A stretch of DNA of 64,000 nt, from NCBI RefSeq assembly GCF_902703175.1, contig NZ_CACRYJ010000024.1:26400-90399 (forward strand), given 5' to 3'. This document shows positions 17,675-25,806 of the stretch, one piece after another. Under the pieces are notes generated by a model. That model ran no database searches, was not told the DNA's origin, and saw nothing but the letters and a program-made list of their open reading frames with translations. A program made the translations under genes and the position numbers. The stretch is from Occultella aeris (GTDB taxonomy: Bacteria; Actinomycetota; Actinomycetes; Actinomycetales; Beutenbergiaceae). Every line of letters begins with the position of its first letter. Position 1 is the first letter of the stretch.

Positions 17675-19072
17675 GTGACGATGGGTCCGCGAACGGCCGG
17701 CGCCGACCCGGCCGGTGGCCGCACGCGGGTGTCACCTACCGGTGATGGCGTCTGCGTGGACGCGCCGCTGCGCCTACGGTTCGAGCACCCGGTGGAGATC
17801 GGCCGGCGTGGCCGGCTACGGGTACATCGCGGCGACGGCGCGGTGGTGGACACGATCGATCTCGCGGACCCTGAGGTCGGGCGCCGGCCGATCGGCTCCG
17901 CCCGGTCCGAGTACGGCGAGCTCCACTTGTGGAACTACCATGCCGTGCTCGTCGAGGGCGAACAGGTCATCCTCACCCTGCACGGCGCCCTCGATCCGGA
18001 CGAGGACTTCGTGGTGACGATGGACCCGGGCTTCGTGCGGGGGCACCCTGGTATCACCATCGAGGACGGCTGGCGCTTCCACACCCGCACGCCACCCCTG
18101 CCCGGCGCCAGGAGCCTGGCGGTGGACGCGGCCGGGCACCGGCACTTCTGCACGGTGCAGGGCGCCATCGACGTCGTTCCGGAGGGCAATGACCGAGACG
18201 TCCTGATCACGATCGCACCCGGAACATACCGGGAGATCGTCTACGTACCGCCCACGAAGCCGCACCTCACGCTGCGCGGCGCCGACCGGGCGCGGACTGT
18301 GATCAGCTACCCGAACAACGACCTGCTCAACGGTGACGCGGCGATGCGCGGGCTGCCGATCGAGATCAGTTGCTGCCCGAAACGCGTGCTCGAGGAGTCC
18401 GACCGGTTCAACTGCTGGCGCGCCGTGTTCGGGGTGGATGCCGACGACGTGACGGTGGAAGACGTGACGATCCACAACACGACCCCCTACGGCGGCAGTC
18501 AGGCGGAGGCCTTCCGGGGCAACGGGAGGCGGCTCAGGCTGCGCCGGGTCTCGCTGCTCAGCCACCAGGACACGATGCGCCTGCAAGGCAGCTGCTACGT
18601 CGTGGACAGTTACATCGAGGGCGAGGTGGACGTCATCTGGGGCACCGGCGGCATCGTCGTGGTGGACACCGAGATCAAGGCGCTCGGCCCCGGCTACCTC
18701 ACCCAGATCCGCAACGTCGACGACGGCCCGGGCGCCGTGTTCGTCAACGTCAGCCTGACCAGGGCGCCGACTGTGCCGGACGGGAGCACCTACCTGAGCC
18801 GCGTCGAGCTGTCCCGGTTCGCGCACAGCCAGGTGGTGTTCGTCGATGCCACCATGGACGCCCACATCGCCACGACCGGATGGATCACCACGGACGTCGG
18901 CGGCCGCTGGGACACCAGCCGACTCCGCCTGCGCGAGCACGGCACCCGTACCATCGACGGGCGCCCGGTCGATCTCGGCGGGCGATCGGGCGTGGCCCGG
19001 CTGCTCGACGCCGACGAGGCTGCGCAGTTCCGGGACCCGGCGACGTTCCTGGGTGGCTGGGACCCTCGCTGA
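17675..19072 (+). CDS. Pectinesterase (CE8 family)
   Basis: Beta-helix carbohydrate esterase that removes methyl groups from homogalacturonan, 465 residues. Family signatures are visible: GTYREIV near residue 182, QAEAF, SHQDTMRLQG with the QDT acid residue near 296, and EVDVIWGTG near 318 (usual DFIFG). The C-terminal LGRPW motif that normally supplies the substrate-binding Arg is replaced by LGPGYLTQ, so the active site is atypical. About 150 residues precede the helix and no signal peptide is seen, so the enzyme may act inside the cell on imported oligomers. GTG start at 17675 (ATG at 17681 is possible). Confidence 0.85.
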   Translation: MTMGPRTAGADPAGGRTRVSPTGDGVCVDAPLRLRFEHPVEIGRRGRLRVHRGDGAVVDTIDLADPEVGRRPIGSARSEYGELHLWNYHAVLVEGEQVILTLHGALDPDEDFVVTMDPGFVRGHPGITIEDGWRFHTRTPPLPGARSLAVDAAGHRHFCTVQGAIDVVPEGNDRDVLITIAPGTYREIVYVPPTKPHLTLRGADRARTVISYPNNDLLNGDAAMRGLPIEISCCPKRVLEESDRFNCWRAVFGVDADDVTVEDVTIHNTTPYGGSQAEAFRGNGRRLRLRRVSLLSHQDTMRLQGSCYVVDSYIEGEVDVIWGTGGIVVVDTEIKALGPGYLTQIRNVDDGPGAVFVNVSLTRAPTVPDGSTYLSRVELSRFAHSQVVFVDATMDAHIATTGWITTDVGGRWDTSRLRLREHGTRTIDGRPVDLGGRSGVARLLDADEAAQFRDPATFLGGWDPR

Positions 19073-19093
19073 CCACGTCGCCCGCGACGCTGG

Positions 19094-19122
19094 TTGCACG
19101 TCCAGTCATTCATGCATAGGCT
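19094..19122 (+). promoter_or_regulatory. Promoter of the RuBisCO-like operon
   Basis: TTGCAC (19094-19099), 17-base spacer, TAGGCT (19117-19122), a close match to the actinobacterial TTGACA-17-TANNNT consensus. It starts 22 bases after the pectinesterase stop and about 50 bases before the RuBisCO-like ATG, so this operon has its own promoter. Confidence 0.6.
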
Positions 19123-19172
19123 TGAAGGCGGTCAGGGTCCGGGACACGGACCGGCCGCGCGAAGGAGCCTGG

Positions 19173-20420
19173 ATGAGCGTCGTCACCGCGGTCTACGACA
19201 TCGAGACCGCACTGCCCCTCGAGCAGGCGGCCGCCGTGATGGCGAGCGAGCAGTCCAGCGGCACCTTCGTCGCCGTGGCCCGGGAGACCGAGGACCTCAA
19301 ACGCAGGTACGCGGCCCGGGTGGTCGGTATCGAAGAGTTGCCGCTGAGCGGGCGCCCGCCCCTGCCCGGCGCCTCCGGAGACTGGAGCCGGGCGCGGCGG
19401 GCGCGGGTGAGCATCGAGTTCCCCCTGCACAACTTCGGGCCGTCGATCCCGAACCTGCTCGCCGCCGTCGCCGGGAACCTGTTCGAGATCCGGGAGGCGG
19501 GCGCCCTGCGCCTGGTGGACCTGGACCTGCCGGCGGCATTCGCCGAGCGATACCCCGGGCCGGCGTTCGGCTGGGACGGCACCCTCGCACTGACCGGCCG
19601 CGAGCGCGGCCCGCTGCTGGGCACCATCGTCAAGCCCAGCATCGGGCTGAGCGCGGACCAGCTCGGCGAGCTGGTCACTGAACTCGCGGACGCCGGCATC
19701 GACTTCATCAAGGACGACGAACTCCAGGGCAACGCCCCGAACCTGCCGTTGGCCGAGCGGGTCCGCGTGGTGACGGACGCGCTGCATCGCGCCGCGGACC
19801 GCAACGGCCGGATGCCGATGTACGCGTTCAACATCACCGATGACATCGATCGGCTGGCCGCGAACCATGACCTCGTGGAGGCCGCCGGCGGTACCTGCGT
19901 GATGATCTGCGTGAACACCGTGGGCCTGGCCGGCCTGCAGTACCTGCGAGCGCACTCCGAACTCCCGATCCACGGCCACCGCACGATGTTCGGGGCGTAC
20001 TCGCGTTCGCCGCAAGTCGGCATCGACTTCATGGTGTTCCAGAAGCTCTCCCGCCTGGCCGGCTCCGATCACGTGCACACGAACGGGCTGAGCAACAAGT
20101 TCTACGAGAGCGACGAGCAGGTGCTGGCCTCGATCGCCGCGGTGCGTGCCCCGCTGCTCGGCGGCTACGAGGCGGTCCCCGTGCTCTCCTCCGGGCAGAC
20201 CGCCGCATTGGCCACGCGCACCTACGAACAGGTCGGCACCGACCGGCTCCTCGTCCTGGCCGGGGGCGGCATCCACGGCCACCCGGGTGGCTCGGCGGCC
20301 GGGGTCAGGGCCATGCGCGAGGCGTGGTCGGCAGCGCTGACGGGCGAGGCCCTCGAGGAGCGCGCCGCGTCCGTGCCGGAGCTCGCGGCGGCCCTGGCCG
20401 CGTTCGGGCCGCCCCGATGA
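19173..20420 (+). CDS. RuBisCO-like protein (form IV), probable acid-sugar phosphate decarboxylase/transcarboxylase
   Basis: Large-subunit RuBisCO homologue, 415 residues, encoded without a small subunit or phosphoribulokinase. Retained residues: Lys154 in TIVKPSIG, the Lys180 carbamylation site with its metal ligands (FIKDDE), and loop-6 Lys309 in LSNKFYE. Described RuBisCO-like proteins paired with DUF1537 kinases act on 3-oxo-isoapionate 4-phosphate (decarboxylase OiaC or transcarboxylase/hydrolase OiaT) in D-apionate catabolism. Here the kinase follows with a 4-base overlap, supporting this chemistry; the GH127 and racemase-fold genes behind it are not part of the described route. The ATG follows AAGGAG at 19162. 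Carbon fixation is very unlikely. Confidence 0.88.
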   Translation: MSVVTAVYDIETALPLEQAAAVMASEQSSGTFVAVARETEDLKRRYAARVVGIEELPLSGRPPLPGASGDWSRARRARVSIEFPLHNFGPSIPNLLAAVAGNLFEIREAGALRLVDLDLPAAFAERYPGPAFGWDGTLALTGRERGPLLGTIVKPSIGLSADQLGELVTELADAGIDFIKDDELQGNAPNLPLAERVRVVTDALHRAADRNGRMPMYAFNITDDIDRLAANHDLVEAAGGTCVMICVNTVGLAGLQYLRAHSELPIHGHRTMFGAYSRSPQVGIDFMVFQKLSRLAGSDHVHTNGLSNKFYESDEQVLASIAAVRAPLLGGYEAVPVLSSGQTAALATRTYEQVGTDRLLVLAGGGIHGHPGGSAAGVRAMREAWSAALTGEALEERAASVPELAAALAAFGPPR

Positions 20421-21886
20421 GGATCGGTTTCTACGGGGACGACTTCACCGGCTCGGTGGATGCCCTGCTGCAGCTGCGCGCGGCCGGGCTCACCGGCGTG
20501 CTCGCCACGTCCGTGGCCGCCGCGCAACGCCTCGGCGACGAGCACGACGCGGTCGGCATCGCCGGCGTCGCACGCTCCCTGCCGACCGAGGAGATCGCCG
20601 CCGAGGTGCTCCCCGCGCTGCGCTGGTTCGCCGGCCGCGGTGCCCCGATCGTGCAGTACAAGGCCTGCTCGACGGCGGACTCCTCCCCCGCGGTCGGCAG
20701 CCTCGGTCGCGTCCTCGAACTCGGCCGCGAGGTGTTCGGCGAGCGAGTTGTCCCGGTGCTGTTCGCCCAGCCGGACTTCGGCCGATACACGTTCTTCGGG
20801 CACCACTTCGCCAGCGACGGCGAGCGGGTGTTCCGGCTCGACCGCCAACCGACGATGAGCGCGCACCCGGTGACGCCGAGCACCGAGTCGGACCTGGTGC
20901 GCCACCTCGGCGCCCAGACGGACCTGCCGATCGCCGCGCTGGACTGGCGCAACTACGGTCCGACGGCGGAGCCCGGGTCGGGCGCGAACATCGCCACCCG
21001 CGTCGGCCGGCACCGCGCCGGAGCCGCTTCCGCAGAAGCGCTCGCCCCCCACCCCGCATCCGCGGAAGCGCTCGCCCTCCGCGCTGCTTCCGCGGAAGCG
21101 CTCCCCCGCGCCGCTTCCGCGCAGGCGCCACCTGGCCCGGCCGATGCCCTCGCCCTCGCGATCGCCGCCAGCGGCGCGGCCGCGGTGGTCCTGGACGCCT
21201 TCACCGACGGCCACCTCGACCTGATCGGCGAGGCGATCCTGATCCCGCCGGGCGACGGCCCTCGGTTCGTCCTCGGCGCGGGCGGCCTGAGCCTCGGCGT
21301 GGGCCACGCCCTCGCGGCTCGACCCGATGCGAACCGGACCGCGCAGAACCGGCTGGGCTCCGCCGTCGTCCCGGCCGAAGGCCCCTGCCTGGCGCTCTCC
21401 GGCAGCCGGTCCCCCCGGACCTGGGAGCAGATCCAGGCCGCGACCCGAGCCGGCTGGACGGCCGTGGACCTGCGCGAGCCGAGCGCCGTCGAACGGGCGG
21501 TCGCCGCCCACGCCGGCGGCGCGGACACGGTGTTCCACTCGAGCACCCCCGGCGGCGAGCCCGTGTCCTCAGACCGCGTGGTCGACGGCCTGGCCGAGGT
21601 CGGCCGGGCCCGCCTGCGCGCCGCGCCACGCACCCGGCTCGTGGTCTGCGGCGGCGACACCAGCGGGCATCTGCTCCGCAGCCTCGACGTGGACGCGCTG
21701 ACCATCTCCTCACGCCCGTGGGGCAACGTGGTGCTGTGCCGCGCGCACGCCCCCGGCCGGCCGGCCGACGGCACCGCGATCGTGCTCAAGGGCGGCCAGA
21801 TGGGCCACCCGGATCTGTTCGAGGACGTCCGGCTCGGCCGCGCGTCGACCACCAGCGACCCGATGGGGGACCCAGCCCGATGCTGA
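20417..21886 (+). CDS. DUF1537 four-carbon acid-sugar kinase family protein
   Basis: ATP-dependent kinase of the DUF1537 family (threonate, erythronate and 3-oxo-isoapionate kinases), 489 residues. The N-terminal substrate domain begins RIGFYGDDFTGSVDAL, and the C-terminal nucleotide domain shows VVCGGDTSGH and KGGQMGHPDLF, both diagnostic. The linker between the domains (residues about 203-239) contains four tandem copies of an Ala-Ser-Ala-Glu-Ala-Leu unit, an unusual low-complexity expansion. Start overlaps the RuBisCO-like stop (ATGA) and the end overlaps the GH127 start by 7 bases. It should make the phosphorylated substrate for the RuBisCO-like enzyme (inference from pairing known elsewhere). 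Confidence 0.92.
   Translation: MRIGFYGDDFTGSVDALLQLRAAGLTGVLATSVAAAQRLGDEHDAVGIAGVARSLPTEEIAAEVLPALRWFAGRGAPIVQYKACSTADSSPAVGSLGRVLELGREVFGERVVPVLFAQPDFGRYTFFGHHFASDGERVFRLDRQPTMSAHPVTPSTESDLVRHLGAQTDLPIAALDWRNYGPTAEPGSGANIATRVGRHRAGAASAEALAPHPASAEALALRAASAEALPRAASAQAPPGPADALALAIAASGAAAVVLDAFTDGHLDLIGEAILIPPGDGPRFVLGAGGLSLGVGHALAARPDANRTAQNRLGSAVVPAEGPCLALSGSRSPRTWEQIQAATRAGWTAVDLREPSAVERAVAAHAGGADTVFHSSTPGGEPVSSDRVVDGLAEVGRARLRAAPRTRLVVCGGDTSGHLLRSLDVDALTISSRPWGNVVLCRAHAPGRPADGTAIVLKGGQMGHPDLFEDVRLGRASTTSDPMGDPARC
21026..21133 (+). repeat. Four tandem palindromic repeats inside the kinase gene
   Basis: Copies begin at 21026, 21056, 21086 and 21113, so periods are 30, 30 and 27 bases, always whole codons. 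The core is GCTTCCGCGGAAGCGCTC, which itself contains the 14-base palindrome GCTTCCGCGGAAGC. It encodes the repeated Ala-Ser-Ala-Glu-Ala-Leu linker. Confidence 0.9.
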
Positions 21887-23862
21887 CCGACACCACCGCC
21901 AGCCCGCACGCCGTGATGACGTCGCTGCCGCCGTCGTCGGTCACCCTGGACGCCCACGGCCCGCTCGGGCGGCTGCGCGCGAACACTCTCGAGGTGACCA
22001 TCCCGTCGATGGGCGACCTGATGTTCGACCCGCAGATCGCGCACGCCGTGGAGAACTTCAAGATCGCGGCCGGCCGAGCGCAGGGCGAGCACCACGCCGC
22101 CCCGTTCATGGACGGTGACCTGTACAAGTGGCTCGAGGCCGCCGTCGTCGCCGAGCCGGATGCCCCGGGCCTGGCCGACCGGGTCGCGCAGGCCGCGGAG
22201 GCCATCGTCGCGGCACAGCGCCCGGACGGGTATGTGCACACGAGGACGATCATCGCGGCGAACCGGGGCGAGGACGTCGCGCCGCTGACCGACCGCCTGC
22301 AGTTCGAGACCTACAACCTCGGCCACCTGATGACGCTCGGCTGCCTGCACAAGCGGCTCACCGGCTCCGACACCTACTACGCCGCTGCCCTCGGTGCGGC
22401 CGAGTTCCTTCGCCACGCGGCACAGGAACGGCCCGAGGCACTGGCGGACTGCAACATCTGCCCCTCCCACTACATGGGGACCATCGAGATCTACCGCAGC
22501 ACCGGCGACGCCCGCTACCTCGACCTCGCCCGCAGGCTGCTCGAGCTGCACGGCGACAAGGGCTCGGCCGGCGGGGACGACAACCAGGATGTCTACCCGG
22601 TGCAGTCCCAGCACGTCGCGACCGGGCACGCGGTGCGCGCGAACTACCTGTTCGCCGGCATGACCGACTACGCCCTGGAGACCGGCGACCCGGCGTTCCG
22701 CGAGGCCGTCGAGGCGCTCTGGGACGACGTCGTCTCCGCGAAGCTGTACCTGACCGGCGGGTGCGGCGCCGTGTACGACGGCGCCTCCCCGGACGCCGGG
22801 CAGGACTACTCCACGATCACGAAGACGCACCAGGCCTACGGTCGGCCCTTCCAGCTGCCGCAGACGACGGCGTACAACGAGTCCTGCGCGACCCTCGGCT
22901 TCGTGCTGTGGTCCTGGCGGATGCTCGCGCTGACCGGCGAGGCCAAGTACGCCGACGAGATCGAGCGAGTCCTGTTCAACTCGCTGCCTGCGATGATCGG
23001 CGCGGAGGGCTCCTCCTACTTCTATACGAACCCGATGCGCGCGGTCCGCGACCTGCCGTTCCAGATGCGCCGGGCGGGCGACCCGGAGCGGACCACCCCC
23101 CCGGCCTCGGACCACCGACTCCGCCAGGAGTACATGACCAACTGCTTCTGCTGCCCGCCGAACATCGCCCGGGTCATCGCGGAGTTGCCGTACTACGTCT
23201 ACTCCCGGAGCACCGACGCACTCTGGGTGCACCAGTTCCTGCCCGGCACCGTGAACCTCACGATCGGCGACGTGCCCGTCGAAGTCACGCAGACCACCCG
23301 CTACCCGAGCGAGGGCACCGTGCGGATCCGGGTCCGGGCGCAGGCGCCCGTGCGAGCGACGGTGCGGGTGCGGGTGCCCGGCTGGGCACCCGAGACTGCG
23401 GTGAGCGTCGCCGGCGAGGCCACCTCCGCCGTCGAGAGCGGTTACGCGGTCATCGACCGCACCTGGTCCGACGAGGAGATCCTCGTCGAGATCCCACTGC
23501 GCGTGCGCACGATGGTCGCCCACCACTTCGTGGAGGAGGCGACCAACCAGGTCGCCATCATGCGCGGACCGGTCGTGTACTGCGTGGAGAGCGCGGACCT
23601 GCCCGACGGCGTGGGCGTGGAGTCCGTCCACGTGCCGGCGGGCGCGCACTGGAGCGCGGCCGACGGCGCGGGCATCTTCACCGACTACGTCACCCTGCAC
23701 ACCGACGCCGTCCGGATCCCGAGCCCGGTTCCGGCCGGATCGCTCTACGGCGAGCTGCGCGAGGAGGCGCCCGTCCCGCTGCCGCTGGCGCTGGTCCCGT
23801 ACGCCCGCTGGGCCAACCGCGGCCCCGGTGAGATGTCCGTCTGGCTGCCGCGGCTGCGGTGA
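21880..23862 (+). CDS. GH127 glycosidase, second paralogue
   Basis: GH127 enzyme, 660 residues, no signal peptide. The metal/catalytic set is conserved: Glu334 and Cys336 in YNESCA, Cys424-Cys425 in CFCCPPN, plus RGPVVYCVES in the sandwich domain. It differs from the 6186 paralogue in having an extra Cys two residues before the pair and different inner loops. Translationally coupled to the acid-sugar kinase (7-base overlap), so its product probably feeds the RuBisCO-like pathway. GH127 can release beta-L-arabinofuranose or, in RG-II, aceric acid; the latter, a C-branched acid, would suit this operon, but that is a hypothesis. The frame open before 21880 shadows the kinase. Confidence 0.92.
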   Translation: MLTDTTASPHAVMTSLPPSSVTLDAHGPLGRLRANTLEVTIPSMGDLMFDPQIAHAVENFKIAAGRAQGEHHAAPFMDGDLYKWLEAAVVAEPDAPGLADRVAQAAEAIVAAQRPDGYVHTRTIIAANRGEDVAPLTDRLQFETYNLGHLMTLGCLHKRLTGSDTYYAAALGAAEFLRHAAQERPEALADCNICPSHYMGTIEIYRSTGDARYLDLARRLLELHGDKGSAGGDDNQDVYPVQSQHVATGHAVRANYLFAGMTDYALETGDPAFREAVEALWDDVVSAKLYLTGGCGAVYDGASPDAGQDYSTITKTHQAYGRPFQLPQTTAYNESCATLGFVLWSWRMLALTGEAKYADEIERVLFNSLPAMIGAEGSSYFYTNPMRAVRDLPFQMRRAGDPERTTPPASDHRLRQEYMTNCFCCPPNIARVIAELPYYVYSRSTDALWVHQFLPGTVNLTIGDVPVEVTQTTRYPSEGTVRIRVRAQAPVRATVRVRVPGWAPETAVSVAGEATSAVESGYAVIDRTWSDEEILVEIPLRVRTMVAHHFVEEATNQVAIMRGPVVYCVESADLPDGVGVESVHVPAGAHWSAADGAGIFTDYVTLHTDAVRIPSPVPAGSLYGELREEAPVPLPLALVPYARWANRGPGEMSVWLPRLR

Positions 23863-23906
23863 CCAGCACCCCCGAACACGGCCCAGAAAGCAAGGAAGGC
23901 ACCGCC

Positions 23907-24566
23907 ATGACCCGAATCTCGTTCATCCACACCGGGGCCGTCGTGATCCCGACGTTCACCGAGCTCGCCGCCGCGCACCTGTCCGGCATCGAGGTCCACC
24001 ACCTGCTCGACGACAAGATCGTCGCCGACCTCGGCCGCGACGCCGAGGGCACCGGGGTCCGCGAGCGCCTGCTCGACCTCGGCCGGGCGGCGCGCAGCGC
24101 GGGGGCGGACGCGGTCGTGTTCTCGTGCTCGTCCATCTCCGGGTACGCGGCCGGCCTGTCTGCCGAGCTCGGCATCCCGGTGCTGCGCATCGACGAGGCG
24201 ATGGCGGACGCGGCCATCGCGGCCGGCTCCCGGATCGCTGTGATCGCGACCCTAGCCACCACCCTCGCCCCGACAGCAGCCCTGCTGCGCGAGCGCGCCG
24301 GGCTGGCCGGCGCCCGCCCCGAGCTGCACGAGGTGATCGTGGCGGGCGCATTCGAAGCCGTCTCCGGAGGGGACCGGGCCCGCCACGACGAGCTCGTCGG
24401 CGCCGCGATCGTCGAGTGGGCCGCGCAGGTGGACGTGGTGGTGCTCGCCCAGGCCTCCATGGCCGGGGCCGCCGCAACCGTGGAGGGGGCGGTGCCGGTG
24501 CTCACCAGCCCCGAGCTCGGCGTGCGCCGGGTGGCCGAGGTGCTGGCTGGAAGCGGTGAGCACTGA
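23907..24566 (+). CDS. Asp/Glu racemase superfamily protein with a single cysteine
   Basis: Two-domain racemase fold (Asp/Glu/hydantoin racemase, AroM, arylmalonate decarboxylase, maleate isomerase), 219 residues. The first-half cysteine is present (Cys74 in VFSCSS), but the second-half position that normally holds the partner Cys reads VVLAQASMAG, and Cys74 is the only Cys in the protein. Two-base racemisation is therefore unlikely; one-Cys relatives are decarboxylases or isomerases. Start 23907 has AGGAAGG upstream. It follows the GH127 by 44 bases as last gene of the RuBisCO-like operon and probably isomerises or decarboxylates an intermediate of that pathway (inference). Confidence 0.75.
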   Translation: MTRISFIHTGAVVIPTFTELAAAHLSGIEVHHLLDDKIVADLGRDAEGTGVRERLLDLGRAARSAGADAVVFSCSSISGYAAGLSAELGIPVLRIDEAMADAAIAAGSRIAVIATLATTLAPTAALLRERAGLAGARPELHEVIVAGAFEAVSGGDRARHDELVGAAIVEWAAQVDVVVLAQASMAGAAATVEGAVPVLTSPELGVRRVAEVLAGSGEH

Positions 24567-24569
24567 GCC

Positions 24570-25095
24570 AGGTCGCAGCCTCGCCCACCCGAGACCGACG
24601 GGCCGAGCGCCAAGCCGAGACCTGCGGTGGCGCCCATGGCGGCGAACGCGCGGGTCCGTGCGGCGCCGGTGAAGGTCGCCGCCAGGATCGCTCCCCGGAG
24701 GCCATCACCCCGGCCGCGCCCAGACCGGTGAGCGCCCGCGCGGCCAGGAGCACGCCGATGCTCGGCGCGAGCCCGGCCGCGAGACTCCCGACGACAAAGG
24801 CGACGGCGCCCAGGCGGTAGGCACGGCGGCGTCCGAGCGTGTCGGCCAGGGACCCGGCGACGAGCATGAGCGCGGAGGCGGTCAGGAAGTAGACCGTCAC
24901 GACCCACTGGGCGGCAGCGCCGCCGGTGTCCAGGTCCGCACCGATGCGTGGGATCGCCACACTGGCACCCGACATAGACATCGGCAGCACCAGGAAGCCG
25001 GCGAGGATGACGAGCAGGGTGCCGAGCGCCGCGGTGCTCGACGTGTCGGCGGAGCCGACGTCGGGATCGTCGTCTGTCGTGTGCATGGGAGTCAC
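24570..25095 (-). pseudogene. Broken MFS transporter (N-terminal part only, frameshifted)
   Basis: The first 130 residues match a drug-resistance type major facilitator: VILAGFLVLPMSMSGASV, QWVVTVYFLTASALMLVAGSLADTLGRRRAY and AARALTGLGAAGVMAS. Near 24691-24698 the reading jumps by one base: the continuation AILAATFTGAARTRAFAAM...GLALGPSVSG is in another frame. All matching sequence stops near 24575, next to the convergent racemase-fold gene, so the C-terminal two thirds are missing. It follows the FMN reductase by 17 bases and was probably its operon partner. Confidence 0.8.
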
Positions 25096-25112
25096 CGGGC
25101 CGCTGGCGGGGT

Positions 25113-25721
25113 TCAGTTCTCGGTCGCCTGGGCGCGCACCGAAGCCAGTGCACGGCTCCAGACGACCACGTCGTACAGCAGCCTCGCGAGGTCCTCCGTA
25201 TGGCGGTCGTCAGGTACGAAGAGCCCGGTGGCGGCGGGGTCGGTGACGTCGATGCCGGTGTAGTCGAAGTCCGTGTAGGTGCTGAGGGCGACCTGGGCGG
25301 CGACGTCGGCGAGCTTGAGCTCGGCCGCGACCTGGCGGAGCTGCTCGACGGCGCGGACACCACCGTTGACGCCGTAGCTGACGAACCCGGCCGCCTTGTG
25401 GTTCCACTCGGTGTACAGGTAGTCGACGGCGTTCTTCAGCGGGCCGGGCACCCCGTGGTTGTACTCGGGGGTGACGAATACGTACCCGTCATAGGAGGCG
25501 ATCGCCTCCGACCATCGCTTGGTGTGCTCGTGGGCGTAGATGCCCCAGGCGCCCGGGGCAGGCTCGTCGAGCACGGGCAGATCGAAGTCGGCCACGTCGA
25601 TCAGCTCGACCGCCACGCCCTCGGGGGCGACCTGCCGGGCGGTCTGCAGCGCCCAGTCAGCCACGGCCTTGCCGCGGCGGTGCGTGCGGGTGCTACCAGC
25701 GACAACGGCGATGCGGGTCAT
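25113..25721 (-). CDS. NAD(P)H-dependent FMN reductase family protein
   Basis: Flavodoxin-like reductase, 202 residues, with the FMN-phosphate loop AVVAGSTRTHRRG at the N-terminus and the family signature VTPEYNHGVPGPLKNAVDYL. Such proteins reduce FMN, quinones or azo dyes using NAD(P)H and are often under TetR control. Start 25721 has GGAGGA upstream; an upstream in-frame ATG at 25733 would overlap this site. Divergent from the TetR gene across a perfect dyad and upstream of the broken MFS gene. Not obviously tied to pectin use; looks like a detoxification module. Confidence 0.9.
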   Translation of the reverse strand: MTRIAVVAGSTRTHRRGKAVADWALQTARQVAPEGVAVELIDVADFDLPVLDEPAPGAWGIYAHEHTKRWSEAIASYDGYVFVTPEYNHGVPGPLKNAVDYLYTEWNHKAAGFVSYGVNGGVRAVEQLRQVAAELKLADVAAQVALSTYTDFDYTGIDVTDPAATGLFVPDDRHTEDLARLLYDVVVWSRALASVRAQATEN

Positions 25722-25739
25722 GGGATCCTCCATGTCGAA

Positions 25740-25762
25740 GTAAAGTACAACGAGCACTTTAC
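25740..25762. promoter_or_regulatory. TetR-type operator dyad between FMN reductase and TetR genes
   Basis: GTAAAGT-N9-ACTTTAC, perfect 7-base arms, AT-rich in a 70% GC background. It starts 19 bases upstream of the FMN reductase ATG and ends 45 bases before the TetR ATG, as expected of an autoregulated divergent operator. Confidence 0.75.
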
Positions 25763-25806
25763 ATGCTAGATTCGAGCTGGCAAGCCCCGATCAAGAAGGA
25801 GTCGCC

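Noticed and set aside
19173..20420. True RuBisCO (carbon fixation)
   Set aside because: No small subunit, phosphoribulokinase or activase; partnered with an acid-sugar kinase, and the sequence is of the RuBisCO-like type.
20953..23700. 915-codon open frame on the minus strand
   Set aside because: Antisense shadow of the kinase and GH127 genes; Arg/His/Val-rich translation without domains, a common artefact of third-position GC.
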